Positions 42,168 to 51,588 of a DNA stretch of 64,000 nucleotides are shown one piece after another. This stretch comes from an uncultured Eubacteriales bacterium (GTDB lineage Bacteria > Bacillota > Clostridia > Lachnospirales > Lachnospiraceae), in NCBI GenBank assembly GCA_949283695.1, contig CASDTX010000063.1:18300-82299 (forward strand), written 5' to 3'. The notes beneath the pieces are model-generated. The model had not been told where the DNA came from and ran no database searches. It worked only from the letters and a program-made list of their open reading frames with translations. Position 1 is the stretch's first letter. Each line of letters begins with the position of its first letter. The position numbers were made by a program, and so were the translations under genes.

Positions 42168-43262
42168 TTACATCAGTCCCAGACCTTTTACCACAATCAT
42201 AATAAAGTCCTGCACATTGGTGACAATGGTGGTGGCTGCAAGACTGCCCCGGTCAAGGAGCTTGTTGACCACGAACTCATCGGCATCTACTGTGTAAAGG
42301 AACACAGGACGTACGGTGCCGTCTTCGAGCACACGGTAAGAAGGCGTCATGTTGCCGGTGGCAATGGTGTGCAGCATGGTGGCCAGGCAGATGACCGTGG
42401 TGGCTTTCTTCACCATGCCCCGCATGGCGGTCTGTCCGTCATAAGCATTCCCGATCACCTCGGGGAGAGGACCGTCGTCTCGAATCGATCCTGTGAGTAC
42501 GAAAGGAACCTGATTCTTGACACAGCTGTACATAATGCCGTCGCTGATCTGATAGTCATCAATGAACTTCGCGATGGAGCCGCTCTTTCGTACCCGGTTG
42601 ATGACGTCGAGATGATGATAGTGTCCGTTGGGCTGTGATTTCTGGGTATAAATATCCTGCCCCAGCGCGGTGTGGAACATGGCTCCTTCCAGATCGTGAG
42701 TTGCCAGTGCGTTGCCGGCCATCAGGCCGTCCACATAGCCGTTCTCTACCATGGCCTGCATGGCGCGCCGCGCGTCCGCATCGAATGAAAAGGCCGGCCC
42801 CATGACCCACAGGATGCTGCCGTGTTCTTTCTCGTATTTCAGCAGTTCAAAGAGACGGTCATAGTCCCGGGCATAAGAAGTCTCCCGGCTTCTGCCCTGA
42901 CGGAACACGAACTGATCGCCGCCCGCTTCTTCCGGATCCTCGAACCCGGTACTGTGCAGATAGATGCCTTCTTCCGCGTTTTCGGTACGCCCGAGGATCA
43001 CTTTATCTCCGATCTCCAGGTTGCGGTTTTCGACGACTTTGAGCTCTCCGCCATCGCAGATTACGACACTGGAATCCATGCGGCTTTCTTTGGCCAGCGT
43101 CCATTTGCCGTCGATCTTAAAGTACTCTGGGAACATGGACGTACTGTGAAAGTTCTCCGGGGCTGTGCCCTTTACGGTCACCTTTTCCCACATGGCGTCC
43201 GGCGCCTTTGTGAACTTCTCTTCTGTAAAATCTGGTTCTCTGTATTCTGGTAAATGAAACAT
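42168..43262 (-). CDS. TIGR00300-family protein (LOR/SDH-type domain; possible ornithine cyclodeaminase)
   Basis: A 364-residue protein that resembles the TIGR00300/LOR-SDH conserved family. The N-terminal half has beta-rich barrel-like sequence (KVILGRTENAEEGIYL, QFVFRQGRSRETSYARDYD). The C-terminal half has a Rossmann-like part with GPAFSFDADARRAM, LMAGNALATHDLEGA and VPFVLTGSIRDDGPLP. Some members are ornithine cyclodeaminases unrelated to the classical enzyme, or the C-terminal part of arginine dihydrolase fusions. Here only this single domain is present. It is followed on the same strand by nothing; the YtcJ-like amidohydrolase gene lies 23 bp upstream in the same direction, so the two are probably co-transcribed. 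Confidence 0.7.
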   Translation of the reverse strand: MFHLPEYREPDFTEEKFTKAPDAMWEKVTVKGTAPENFHSTSMFPEYFKIDGKWTLAKESRMDSSVVICDGGELKVVENRNLEIGDKVILGRTENAEEGIYLHSTGFEDPEEAGGDQFVFRQGRSRETSYARDYDRLFELLKYEKEHGSILWVMGPAFSFDADARRAMQAMVENGYVDGLMAGNALATHDLEGAMFHTALGQDIYTQKSQPNGHYHHLDVINRVRKSGSIAKFIDDYQISDGIMYSCVKNQVPFVLTGSIRDDGPLPEVIGNAYDGQTAMRGMVKKATTVICLATMLHTIATGNMTPSYRVLEDGTVRPVFLYTVDADEFVVNKLLDRGSLAATTIVTNVQDFIMIVVKGLGLM

Positions 43263-43285
43263 CCTTCAATCCTTCTTTCTGTCTG

Positions 43286-44971
43286 TTATTGTGCTTGTGC
43301 GGATTCGCGCTGATAGACGCGTTTCCCGCTGATGTAAGTTTCGGTGACGTTCACCTGATCGATCCTGTCGGACGGAATACACAGGAGATCCTCGCTGAGT
43401 ACAGCGAAGTCCGCCCGGTATCCGGGGGCCAGCATGCCCATATCCGGGAAGCCTGCGGCCAGTGCCGCGCCCCGTGTGTACAGCTCCACCGCGGTCTGGA
43501 TATCCACGGCCTGATCCTTCCCGCAGTCAGTCCCGTCAGCGGCAGTGCGCGTGACCGCGAGCTTCAGTCCCGGGAAGGGATCTGACGGATCTGACCAGAA
43601 GGTAGCCGGAGCATCTGTGGAGAATCCCAGCAGTACGCCCTGGTCGAGCATATACCGGTAAGGATAGCACTGCTTCAGCCATTCTTTGCCCAGATTGGTC
43701 AGATAGCTCTTGCTCTCCGCATAGGGAAAGATCGGCTGAGAGAGGAACGAGATCCCGTGCCGGGCGGCTTTTTCCACTGCGTCTTTCGGCGGATCTGTGA
43801 CATGCTCCACCCGTACATAGGGGATGGGAGCAGGTGTCCAGGCGGTTTCCTCACAGGCCCGGTTCACCATCCGCGAGATTGTCCGGCTGCCCATGGCGTG
43901 CATGGATAGCTGGCAGTGGTGTTCCTTGCAGAATGCAATCGCAGTCTCCATCAGATGGCTGCTGCACACGGAGATACCATATTCATCGTCAGAACCGCGG
44001 TAAGGGCGGTCCATCCAGGCGGTCCGCCCGGAGATACTTCCGTCTCCGATCAGTTTCAGGCCGGCGGCGAAGATCTGGCGGTTTCGGTCCATCCTGTCCG
44101 CGGGGATCTGGAACCGGGGATTGTCCGCGAAGAAATCCCACATATAATACACCCCGACTTTCTGCCGGAACCCTTTCTTGGCAGCGGCTTCATAGATCGG
44201 GAAATTGTCGCTTTCGTCCAGATTCCCCATATCACAGATAGCGGTGATGCCCTGGGCGGTGAGAACTTCTCCCAGTTCCAGCAGGTTTTCCACCTTCTTC
44301 TCCGGTGTCTCCATCGGCAGCAGGTGAGCCAGCAGATTGCGGGCATTCTCTTTGAGCACGCCCGTAGGTTCCCCATCTGCGTCCCGCTCGATCTCACCGC
44401 CCGGGGGATCCGGGGTGTTTCTGTCGATGCCGGCCAGCTTCAGTGCCATGCTGTTGACACAGCGGATATGGGCACAGGTGCGCATGATGGAGACTGGGGC
44501 ATCGCTGCAGCCGCGGTCCAGGTCATAACGGGTGGGGGAACGCTTTTCCAGCAGTCCCTGCTCATCGTATCCCCATCCCAGGATCCACTGCCCGGGGCCC
44601 TGTTCTTCCCGGCGGGACCGGACTGCCTGTACCAGATCTTCGATGGAATTGATCTGCGGGGGCATGGCGGTGATCTGCCTGCGGAAGTCCGCCAGCATCA
44701 CCGGATGCATATGTGCATCCACAAAGCCGGGGATGACCCTGCGGCCCTGCAGATCTGTCACAGAGGAGGCACCCGTTTCGGCGGAAGGACCTTCCTGCAT
44801 CTGCGAAGGTCGATATCCCGGTATCCTCCGGTAATCTTCCGGCATGTCCGATTCCTGGCCGATCCAGAGGATCCGGCCGTTCTCGGTGACCATACTGTCT
44901 GCATAGGGAAGCTGTTTATTTGAGGTAAAGATTTTCCCATTGATAAAAATATGTTGTTCAGATTGCTTCAT
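43286..44971 (-). CDS. YtcJ-like amidohydrolase (metal-dependent, amidohydrolase superfamily)
   Basis: A 561-residue protein. VIPGFVDAHMHPVML carries the His-x-His metal motif. Later blocks include LKLIGDGSISGRTAWM, SMHAMGSRTISRMV, VRVEHVTDPPKDAV and GFSTDAPATFWSDP, whose Asp is the usual catalytic metal ligand. This is the YtcJ/AepA subgroup of hydrolases, whose substrates are mostly unknown (cyclic amides and N-acyl compounds in tested cases). It is cytoplasmic and first of a two-gene minus-strand unit with the TIGR00300 protein, divergent from the ulaE-like gene. Confidence 0.85.
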   Translation of the reverse strand: MKQSEQHIFINGKIFTSNKQLPYADSMVTENGRILWIGQESDMPEDYRRIPGYRPSQMQEGPSAETGASSVTDLQGRRVIPGFVDAHMHPVMLADFRRQITAMPPQINSIEDLVQAVRSRREEQGPGQWILGWGYDEQGLLEKRSPTRYDLDRGCSDAPVSIMRTCAHIRCVNSMALKLAGIDRNTPDPPGGEIERDADGEPTGVLKENARNLLAHLLPMETPEKKVENLLELGEVLTAQGITAICDMGNLDESDNFPIYEAAAKKGFRQKVGVYYMWDFFADNPRFQIPADRMDRNRQIFAAGLKLIGDGSISGRTAWMDRPYRGSDDEYGISVCSSHLMETAIAFCKEHHCQLSMHAMGSRTISRMVNRACEETAWTPAPIPYVRVEHVTDPPKDAVEKAARHGISFLSQPIFPYAESKSYLTNLGKEWLKQCYPYRYMLDQGVLLGFSTDAPATFWSDPSDPFPGLKLAVTRTAADGTDCGKDQAVDIQTAVELYTRGAALAAGFPDMGMLAPGYRADFAVLSEDLLCIPSDRIDQVNVTETYISGKRVYQRESAQAQ

Positions 44972-45098
44972 TTAGTTTTCCACTCCTTTATCAACTATCA
45001 TATCAGAACACAGCCGATTTGTCAGGCATAACCGCTAAAATAAAGTTCTGGCTGCAGCAGCCGCTCCGATAAGGGCACGTGAACGGTAACCCTAAAAA

Positions 45099-45112
45099 TG
45101 CACAAATGTGCA
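45099..45112. promoter_or_regulatory. Palindromic operator candidate upstream of the UlaE-like gene
   Basis: TGCACA-AA-TGTGCA is a perfect 6-2-6 palindrome about 90 bp before the UlaE-like start codon, within the 229-bp divergent region. The SorC-type regulator of the same locus is a possible binder. A weaker hairpin (CACCG...CGGTG) lies at about 45118-45148. Confidence 0.45.
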
Positions 45113-45200
45113 AAATTCACCGAAAAGCTGAAAATGATTTTCCGGTGTGATAGATTAATTTCACAAGAAAACAGCAATATTTTGAGGAAAGGAAGGGAAA

Positions 45201-46061
45201 ATGTACAATATTCACAAAAATCCCATCGGCATTTATGAGAAAGCGCTGCCGAACTCATTTACCTGGGAACAGAAGTTTACGGCAGCCCGCAAGGCCGGAT
45301 TTGATTATATGGAGATATCCATCGACGAGTCTGACGAGCGGCTTGCAAGGCTGGACTGGACAGATGAAGAGATTCATGAGATCCGCAGAACCATGGAGCA
45401 GACGGGGATGACGCTTCAGACCATGTGTCTGAGCGGACACCGCAGGTATCCTTTCGGCAGCAAAGATCCGGAGATCCGGAAACGGGCGATGGAGATCATG
45501 GAGAAGGCGATTATCCTGGCAGTAAAACTTGGGATCCGGTGTATCCAGCTGGCGACGTATGACGTCTATTACGAGCCTTCAGACCAGGAGACGAAGACAC
45601 TCTTTCTCGAAGGGATGAAAGAGGCCGTCGCCATGGCGGCCAGGGCCGGTGTTGTTCTGGCGATGGAGATCATGGACACTCCGTTTGTGGGGACGATCGT
45701 AAGAGCCATGCACTATCTGAAGGAAATACCTTCCCCTTATTTCAAGATTTATCCGGATATGGGGAATCTGAGCAATTTCAGCAATGATGTAACCGGAGAA
45801 TTCGAGCTTGGGATCGCAGAGACTGTGGCAATCCATGTGAAAGAGACGAAGCCGGGCATCTTTAAAGAGGTTCCGTTCGGAGAGGGGCAGGTCCGGTTTG
45901 AAGAGATCTTCCAGAAACTCAAAGAGCTGAATTACCAGGGAATGTTCCTGATTGAGATGTGGGCTGACAACAGCCGGGAGCAGACTTTGGAGGAAGCAGA
46001 GGAAAAGATTGAGGATGCATACCGCTTCGTGACAGAGAAGATGAGACGTGCGGGAATGTAG
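45201..46061 (+). CDS. ulaE: L-ribulose/L-xylulose-5-phosphate 3-epimerase (UlaE/SgbU family)
   Basis: A 286-residue TIM-barrel sugar-phosphate epimerase/isomerase. IGIYEKALPNSFTWEQKF at the start and FDYMEISIDESDERLARLDW are hallmark UlaE/SgaU sequences. Metal-site stretches follow at VVLAMEIMDTPFVG, YFKIYPDMGNLSNF and VAIHVKETKPGIF, with Glu/Asp/His ligands. It interconverts L-xylulose-5-phosphate and L-ribulose-5-phosphate, the step before UlaF in ascorbate and L-xylulose catabolism. It is the first gene of a plus-strand locus with UlaF- and UlaG-like genes. Confidence 0.9.
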   Translation: MYNIHKNPIGIYEKALPNSFTWEQKFTAARKAGFDYMEISIDESDERLARLDWTDEEIHEIRRTMEQTGMTLQTMCLSGHRRYPFGSKDPEIRKRAMEIMEKAIILAVKLGIRCIQLATYDVYYEPSDQETKTLFLEGMKEAVAMAARAGVVLAMEIMDTPFVGTIVRAMHYLKEIPSPYFKIYPDMGNLSNFSNDVTGEFELGIAETVAIHVKETKPGIFKEVPFGEGQVRFEEIFQKLKELNYQGMFLIEMWADNSREQTLEEAEEKIEDAYRFVTEKMRRAGM

Positions 46062-46076
46062 AGAAAGGAGGGTGTT

Positions 46077-47114
46077 ATGGAGAAGAAAGTGCTGGCGGAA
46101 CTGGAGAAGTGCTACTCGATCGCACCCCTGCATTATCAGGGGAAGGATCATATTCTGGTAGCAGCAGAGAAGACAGACAGGTGCATCTTGTTTGATGCAC
46201 AGGGGAAAGAAGAATGCACGGTATGGGACGGCCCGGGAGGCGTTATGACCATGGTGCAGGTTCCGGGAACTGACGGAGAGTTCCTGGCGACTCATAAGTT
46301 CTATTCTCCGAATGATTCAAAAGAAGCGAAGATCATCAGAGCCGTGCCTGACGGAACCGGGAAATGGACGGTGACCACACTTGTGGATCTGCCGTTTGTA
46401 CATCGGTTCGATATCCTGAAGAGCGGCGGGGAAACCTATCTGATCGCATGTACGCTCAAATCAGGCCACGAATTCAAAGATGACTGGTCCAATCCCGGGA
46501 AGATCTATGTGGCCCGGCTTCCGGAAGATCTCTCGGCGTTTGACGAGGATCACCAGCTTCCGCTGGCAGTATTAAAGGATGGAATGCTGAAGAATCACGG
46601 GTATTGTAAAGTCGCTGAGGATGGAGAGGAGTCTTCCGTTGTGTGCAGTGAGAACGGCGTATTCCGGTGTTTTCCGCCGAAATCCCCGGATGGGTCATGG
46701 GAAGTTATACAGCTTCTCGATACGCCGGCCAGCGACGCAGTGATGATTGATCTGGACGGCGACGGAAGCAGAGAATTGATCGTGATTTCTCCCTTCCACG
46801 GAGATACCCTTTCTATTTACAGAGAGAACGAGGGACATTACGACCTGGATTACACCTATCCCGAGCGCGCGGAGTTCCTTCATGCGATCTGGAGCGGAAC
46901 CATCGGCGGCCGCCCGGCGGCGGTCATCGGACATAGAAAAGGGGCCAGACGGCTGCTGATGTTTTCCTGGTGTGAGGAGAAGAAAGCCTATCGGTTCCGG
47001 ACCCTGGACGACGATTGCGGACCCGCCAATGTATACGGGTATCAGGCGGACGGGAAAGATGTGCTGATTGCTGCCAACCGTGAGATGAACGAGATCGCGA
47101 TGTATACATTCTGA
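46077..47114 (+). CDS. Beta-propeller-like protein of unknown function
   Basis: A 345-residue protein with no recognised catalytic motif and no signal peptide. Repeating blade-like strands appear ([48 protein letters not shown]), and [16 protein letters not shown] is a typical FG-GAP/VCBS calcium-binding blade motif. It lies 15 bp after the UlaE-like gene and 14 bp before the UlaF-like gene, so it is part of the pathway operon. It might be a lactonase, a sugar-phosphate-processing enzyme or a sensor. Cytoplasmic propellers of this kind are unusual in ula loci. Confidence 0.6.
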   Translation: MEKKVLAELEKCYSIAPLHYQGKDHILVAAEKTDRCILFDAQGKEECTVWDGPGGVMTMVQVPGTDGEFLATHKFYSPNDSKEAKIIRAVPDGTGKWTVTTLVDLPFVHRFDILKSGGETYLIACTLKSGHEFKDDWSNPGKIYVARLPEDLSAFDEDHQLPLAVLKDGMLKNHGYCKVAEDGEESSVVCSENGVFRCFPPKSPDGSWEVIQLLDTPASDAVMIDLDGDGSRELIVISPFHGDTLSIYRENEGHYDLDYTYPERAEFLHAIWSGTIGGRPAAVIGHRKGARRLLMFSWCEEKKAYRFRTLDDDCGPANVYGYQADGKDVLIAANREMNEIAMYTF

Positions 47115-47128
47115 ATGGAGGACAACAT

Positions 47129-47827
47129 ATGCTGGAGCATTTAAAACAGTGCGTCTATGAGGCCAATATGGATCTTCCCCGATACGGCCTTGTGACATTT
47201 ACCTGGGGGAATGTCAGCGGAATTGACCGGGAAACCGGGTATTTTGCCATCAAGCCCAGCGGGGTCGAGTATGACAGGCTGACGCCGGACGATATGGTTC
47301 TTATGGATCTGAACGGCAATAAGATCGAGGGAAAATATAATCCATCCTCGGATACGGCCACACACATCGAACTGTACCGGGCGTTCCCGGAAATCGGCGG
47401 AATCGTTCATACCCACTCTCCGTGGGCCACAAGCTGGGCCCAGGCGGGAAGAGGGATTCCGTGCTATGGAACCACTCATGCGGATTACATGTATGGGGAG
47501 ATCCCCTGCGTCAGGAACCTGACCAGAGAAGAGATTGAGGAAGCCTATGAGAAGAATACCGGGGTTCTGATCGCCGAGTATTTCAAAGACAAGGATTATC
47601 AGGCAATGCCGGCCGTACTCTGCAAGAACCACGGGCCGTTCACATGGGGGAAAGACGGGAAGGACGCGGTCCATCATGCGGTCGTGCTGGAAGAGGTGGC
47701 GAAGATGGCGGCCCGTACAGAGATGATCAATCCCCGGGTGCGGCAGGCGCCCCAGGAGCTGATGGATAAGCATTACTACAGGAAACACGGGAGCAATGCC
47801 TACTACGGACAGAATGACAACGAATAG
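47129..47827 (+). CDS. ulaF: L-ribulose-5-phosphate 4-epimerase (UlaF/AraD family)
   Basis: A 232-residue class II aldolase-fold epimerase. [20 protein letters not shown] and [18 protein letters not shown] are the phosphate-binding and active-site blocks. [20 protein letters not shown] and [12 protein letters not shown] hold the zinc-binding histidines. It converts L-ribulose-5-phosphate to D-xylulose-5-phosphate, delivering carbon to the pentose phosphate pathway. It lies between the propeller-like and UlaG-like genes. Confidence 0.93.
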   Translation: MLEHLKQCVYEANMDLPRYGLVTFTWGNVSGIDRETGYFAIKPSGVEYDRLTPDDMVLMDLNGNKIEGKYNPSSDTATHIELYRAFPEIGGIVHTHSPWATSWAQAGRGIPCYGTTHADYMYGEIPCVRNLTREEIEEAYEKNTGVLIAEYFKDKDYQAMPAVLCKNHGPFTWGKDGKDAVHHAVVLEEVAKMAARTEMINPRVRQAPQELMDKHYYRKHGSNAYYGQNDNE

Positions 47828-47838
47828 GAGAATGGAAG

Positions 47839-48942
47839 ATGAGTAAAATTGACGACATTACAAGAGAGAGCTGGATTATGAGCACGTTTCCGGAATGGGG
47901 AACCTGGCTGAATGAGGAGATTGAGGACACAGAGGTGAAGCCGGGAACGGTTGCGATGTGGTGGCTTGGATGTACGGGCATCTGGTTTAAGACACCGGGC
48001 AACTGCAACATCACGATTGATCTCTGGTGCGGCAACGGCAAGAGAACACACGGCAACGGCAAGATGGCGCCGGGGCATCAGATGGCGAATATGTGCGGCG
48101 CAAGAGCAATGCAGCCCAATCTGCGGGCCATTCCCTTTGTGATCGATCCGTTTGCAGTGAAGCAGGTTGACGCGGTTTTGGCAACTCATTATCATCAGGA
48201 TCATATGAGTGCGGAGTATGCGTCCCACGTGATCAAGACCGGGATGACGACCGTCGATGAGAACGGAAAGGAGATTCCGGTACCTTTTATCGGACCGAAG
48301 AAATCCGTAGAACTCTGGCAGAAATGGGGCGTTCCTGCAGACCGGTGCGTTACCGTGAAGCCGGGAGACGTGATCAAGATCAAAGATATTGAGATCGTTG
48401 TACTGGATTCATTTGACCGTACCTGCATTGTGACAACGGACGATACGACAGAAAACAGAGAAGAACTCACAGGAATCTGCCCGACAGATATGGATGACAA
48501 GGCAGTGAACTATCTCGTGAAGACACCGGGAGGAAATATTTATCACAGCGGAGATTCCCACTATTCCATCTATTACGCAAAACACGGCAAGGATCATGAC
48601 ATTGACGTGGCATTCGGATCCTACGGAGAGAATCCGGTGGGAATGGCGGACAAGATGACTTCCTGCGATATTTTGAGAATGGCGGAAGCGCTTCGGTGCA
48701 AAGTGGTGATTCCCATTCACTATGACGTTTGGACGAACTTCATGGCGGACGTCAATGAGATCCGCGTTCTCTATGAGATGAAGAAAGACCGTCTGGATTA
48801 TCAGTTCCATCCGTTCTTCTGGGAAGTCGGCGGAAAGTATGTCTATCCGACAGATCAGAATAAGAATGCGTACCATCACAGACGGGGATTTGAGGACTGC
48901 TTCGAGGCACCTCAGAATATTCCATTCCGTTCGTGTCTGTAA
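47839..48942 (+). CDS. ulaG: UlaG-like L-ascorbate-6-phosphate lactonase (metallo-beta-lactamase fold)
   Basis: A 367-residue cytoplasmic metallohydrolase very like UlaG in length and motifs: [16 protein letters not shown] at the first strands, [14 protein letters not shown] with the HxHxDH metal motif at about 117-122, [13 protein letters not shown] and [14 protein letters not shown]. UlaG opens the lactone ring of ascorbate-6-phosphate. The usual partners, the PTS UlaABC and decarboxylase UlaD, are not in this window. The lactone may therefore arise by another route, for example a kinase acting on an imported sugar lactone. Confidence 0.9.
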   Translation: MSKIDDITRESWIMSTFPEWGTWLNEEIEDTEVKPGTVAMWWLGCTGIWFKTPGNCNITIDLWCGNGKRTHGNGKMAPGHQMANMCGARAMQPNLRAIPFVIDPFAVKQVDAVLATHYHQDHMSAEYASHVIKTGMTTVDENGKEIPVPFIGPKKSVELWQKWGVPADRCVTVKPGDVIKIKDIEIVVLDSFDRTCIVTTDDTTENREELTGICPTDMDDKAVNYLVKTPGGNIYHSGDSHYSIYYAKHGKDHDIDVAFGSYGENPVGMADKMTSCDILRMAEALRCKVVIPIHYDVWTNFMADVNEIRVLYEMKKDRLDYQFHPFFWEVGGKYVYPTDQNKNAYHHRRGFEDCFEAPQNIPFRSCL

Positions 48943-49055
48943 GCGTGAAGTATAGTATAGAGATGCCCGGGATTCCGGCTGTGCTGTTAATCCCTTTCGC
49001 TCCTGTAAGGCAGAGAGAGACCGACTGAATGTATGGAAAAGGAGTGGATTTACCA

Positions 49056-50039
49056 ATGAAAAATATTGAAAATTATGAGGCGATGAGTGTTCAGGAACAG
49101 TGGGATATCCTGGCGACAGTGGCCAATCTGTACTACAACTCAGAACTGACTCAGAAACAGATCGCAGAGCGGCTTTATACATCCAGATCGAAAGTGTCAA
49201 GAATGCTGAAGCGGGCACGGGAGCTTGGGATCGTGGAGATTAATATCAGGGAACTGCGCGAAAGGAATCTGGACTATGAACAGCAGCTTAAGGAGCGGTT
49301 CGGACTGCAGAATATCCGTATTGTTTCTCTGAAGACTTCAGGCGTTGAGAATGGGTTCCGGTGCGTGACAGAAGCGGCATCTTATTATTTCGATTCGATT
49401 GTTAAACCCGGAATGACAGTGGGGATTTCCTGGGGAAACACACTGTATCAGCTGGTACAGAACATCAGCGGAAATACCAGGAAGAACATTCCGATCACCG
49501 TCGTTCCGATCATGGGCGTGGCCAGCGTCAGAAGTCCGGAACGGGACGGAATGGCACTTGCCAGAGATCTGGCCTTTGCATACGGCGGGGAATACCGATA
49601 TATCTACGCGCCGCTGTTTGTAAGGGAGCGGGAACTGAAAGAGAAACTGGTAGAAGAAGAAAACATCAGAGAAGTATTGATGCTTTCTGAGCGCGCGGAC
49701 GTGATTCTGACAAGCGTAGGTTCGATTATTTACAAGTCATGGAGCAATTATCTGACCGTTAAGACGTTGGAATCTCTGGAGCACCAGGGCGCGGTAGGAC
49801 ATATTGCGGGACATTTCTACGATATCAGCGGAAATGAACTGCCCACATCCCTGCCTGACCGGATGATCGGAGTCAGCCTCGGGGATGTGAAGAAATGCAG
49901 AGAGGTTGTCTGTGTCGCATCCGGAGAGAGCAAGGCAGAAGCCATACTGGGTGCTCTGAACGGCAGATTTTTGGATACGCTGATCACTGACGAGAGGTGC
50001 GCGTATAGAATCCTGGAACTATCGGAAACGCACAAGTGA
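49056..50039 (+). CDS. SorC/DeoR-type sugar-responsive transcriptional regulator
   Basis: About 327 residues from ATG 49056 (AAAAGGAG upstream); ATG 49029 is an alternative. The N-terminal HTH LTQKQIAERLYTSRSKVSRM is followed by a sugar-phosphate-binding SorC domain (VGISWGNTLYQLVQNIS, VVPIMGVASV, VGHIAGHFYDISG, VCVASGESKAEAIL). Such regulators bind phosphorylated sugar intermediates. It sits in the middle of the locus, between the epimerase/lactonase block and the ABC transporter block, and is likely the local regulator. Confidence 0.9.
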   Translation: MKNIENYEAMSVQEQWDILATVANLYYNSELTQKQIAERLYTSRSKVSRMLKRARELGIVEINIRELRERNLDYEQQLKERFGLQNIRIVSLKTSGVENGFRCVTEAASYYFDSIVKPGMTVGISWGNTLYQLVQNISGNTRKNIPITVVPIMGVASVRSPERDGMALARDLAFAYGGEYRYIYAPLFVRERELKEKLVEEENIREVLMLSERADVILTSVGSIIYKSWSNYLTVKTLESLEHQGAVGHIAGHFYDISGNELPTSLPDRMIGVSLGDVKKCREVVCVASGESKAEAILGALNGRFLDTLITDERCAYRILELSETHK

Positions 50040-50167
50040 TTCCAGGCAGCGCAGGCAGAAACAGTGAGAAAGGCATGTAAAACGATTCAGAAGGGAGGGC
50101 CGGGACAGAAAACTGAATATCTGAACAGGAAAACAAAGAAACAAAGGAGAAGTAAAAGGAGGATAAC

Positions 50168-51451
50168 ATGAAAAAGAGAGTTTTAAGCTTATTATTGGCA
50201 GGCGCGATGATTCTTGGGCTTACAGCCTGTGGAAAGTCTTCAGACGACTCGGAAGGAGGCGCCGGGGATGACGGAAAAGTAACATTAAGACTGGCCCTGT
50301 GGGACTACGATGTGGACGGCCCGACAACCTATGATCCGATTATCGAGGCGTTCGAGGAGGCAAATCCGGACATCCAGATCGAGGTTGTGAACAGCCCCAA
50401 CGCGGACTATGAGACCAAGCTGACGACCATGCTGGCAGGCGGGGACGACATCGACCTGTTCTTTGCAAAATCCAACACAGCTCTTCCCGGACTGTATTCC
50501 AAGGGATACTGCATGGATCTGACGCCGCTCTTCGAGGAAGACGGATATGATTTGGCACCGTATGGAACCGTTCTTGAGCAGCAGATGACCTTTGACGGCG
50601 ATGTGTACGCGCTTCCGTTCCGGACGAACGACTGGGTGCTTTTCTATAATAAGGACCTCTTCGACGAGGCAGGCGTTGATTATCCGACGAATGACATGAC
50701 ATGGGAGCAGGTGGCTGAGACAGCGAAAGAGATCAGCGCAAACACCGCCGACGGAATCTACGGATTCTCCTTCCAGCCGAAGATGGGATTCATTTTCCCG
50801 CTGGTGGCAGGGACAATGGAAGGATTTGATATTACGACATCGGATCTGTCCTGTGCGACCAAAGCCTGTGACTGGATCCTTGATATGTATGAGAGCGGCG
50901 CAATGGAAGAATACTCAGAAGCAACGTCTATGAATAAAGATCAGACCTACTTCTGCACCGGAGAATGGGCGATGATGTGGGACGGATCCTGGTTCGTACA
51001 GAACTTAAACAACCAGGAAGATCTCGGATTCGAGTGGGGCGTTGCGAAGGGCCCATACTGGGAAGGCACAGAGCAGACTTGCTTCGTAACATCAACTCCG
51101 CTGTGTATCAGCGCGGCGACAGAGAACCAGGATGCGGCATACAAGTTCCTGAAATTCGTATGCGGCGAGGAAGGAGCATCTATCCTGGCTACAACCAACC
51201 TGATTCCGGGCTATATGAATGACACGGTTCTTGACTCTTATCTGCAGAACGTTGAGCTGGATGAGACATCCGTAGAGGCTCTTACAAACAATACAACACA
51301 TGGATTCGGCGAGCCGAACACCATATTCAGCCAGATTATCTCAGCAGGGCAGCAGGAGATGGAGCTTGTGATCACGCACAACGAATCTCCGGACGAGTTT
51401 GTGGAGAATCTGACCTCACAGAGAGCAGAATTGATTGAAAACGCTGAATAA
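50168..51451 (+). CDS. ABC sugar transporter, extracellular solute-binding lipoprotein
   Basis: A 427-residue lipoprotein. The signal peptide ends in the lipobox LTAC near residue 22, so the mature protein is tethered outside the membrane. The family-1 solute-binding fold is supported by LRLALWDYDVDGPTTYDPII and DIDLFFAKSNTALPGLYSKG. It delivers a sugar or glycoside to the two permeases encoded downstream. No ATP-binding subunit gene is nearby, so a shared MsmK/UgpC-type ATPase is probably used, as is common in Firmicutes. Confidence 0.92.
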   Translation: MKKRVLSLLLAGAMILGLTACGKSSDDSEGGAGDDGKVTLRLALWDYDVDGPTTYDPIIEAFEEANPDIQIEVVNSPNADYETKLTTMLAGGDDIDLFFAKSNTALPGLYSKGYCMDLTPLFEEDGYDLAPYGTVLEQQMTFDGDVYALPFRTNDWVLFYNKDLFDEAGVDYPTNDMTWEQVAETAKEISANTADGIYGFSFQPKMGFIFPLVAGTMEGFDITTSDLSCATKACDWILDMYESGAMEEYSEATSMNKDQTYFCTGEWAMMWDGSWFVQNLNNQEDLGFEWGVAKGPYWEGTEQTCFVTSTPLCISAATENQDAAYKFLKFVCGEEGASILATTNLIPGYMNDTVLDSYLQNVELDETSVEALTNNTTHGFGEPNTIFSQIISAGQQEMELVITHNESPDEFVENLTSQRAELIENAE

Positions 51452-51472
51452 ATAAAAGAATCAGATCCAGAC

Positions 51473-51527
51473 GGCAGAGGGCGTGCCGAAAGTCGTTCTT
51501 ACCGCGGCTTCCGGCGCGCCCTCTGCC
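51473..51527 (+). other. Strong intercistronic hairpin between binding-protein and permease genes
   Basis: 51473-51492 pairs with 51508-51527 over 20 positions (18 Watson-Crick, one G-T and one mismatch) with a 15-nt loop and no T-run. The position fits an mRNA-stabilising hairpin that keeps the binding-protein message more abundant. The rest of the 137-bp gap shows nothing. Confidence 0.75.
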
Positions 51528-51588
51528 AGTCAGTACAGAGGAGAAGCCCGGAGTTTAAGTTTCCTAAACAGAGTATGGAGAGTATCTT

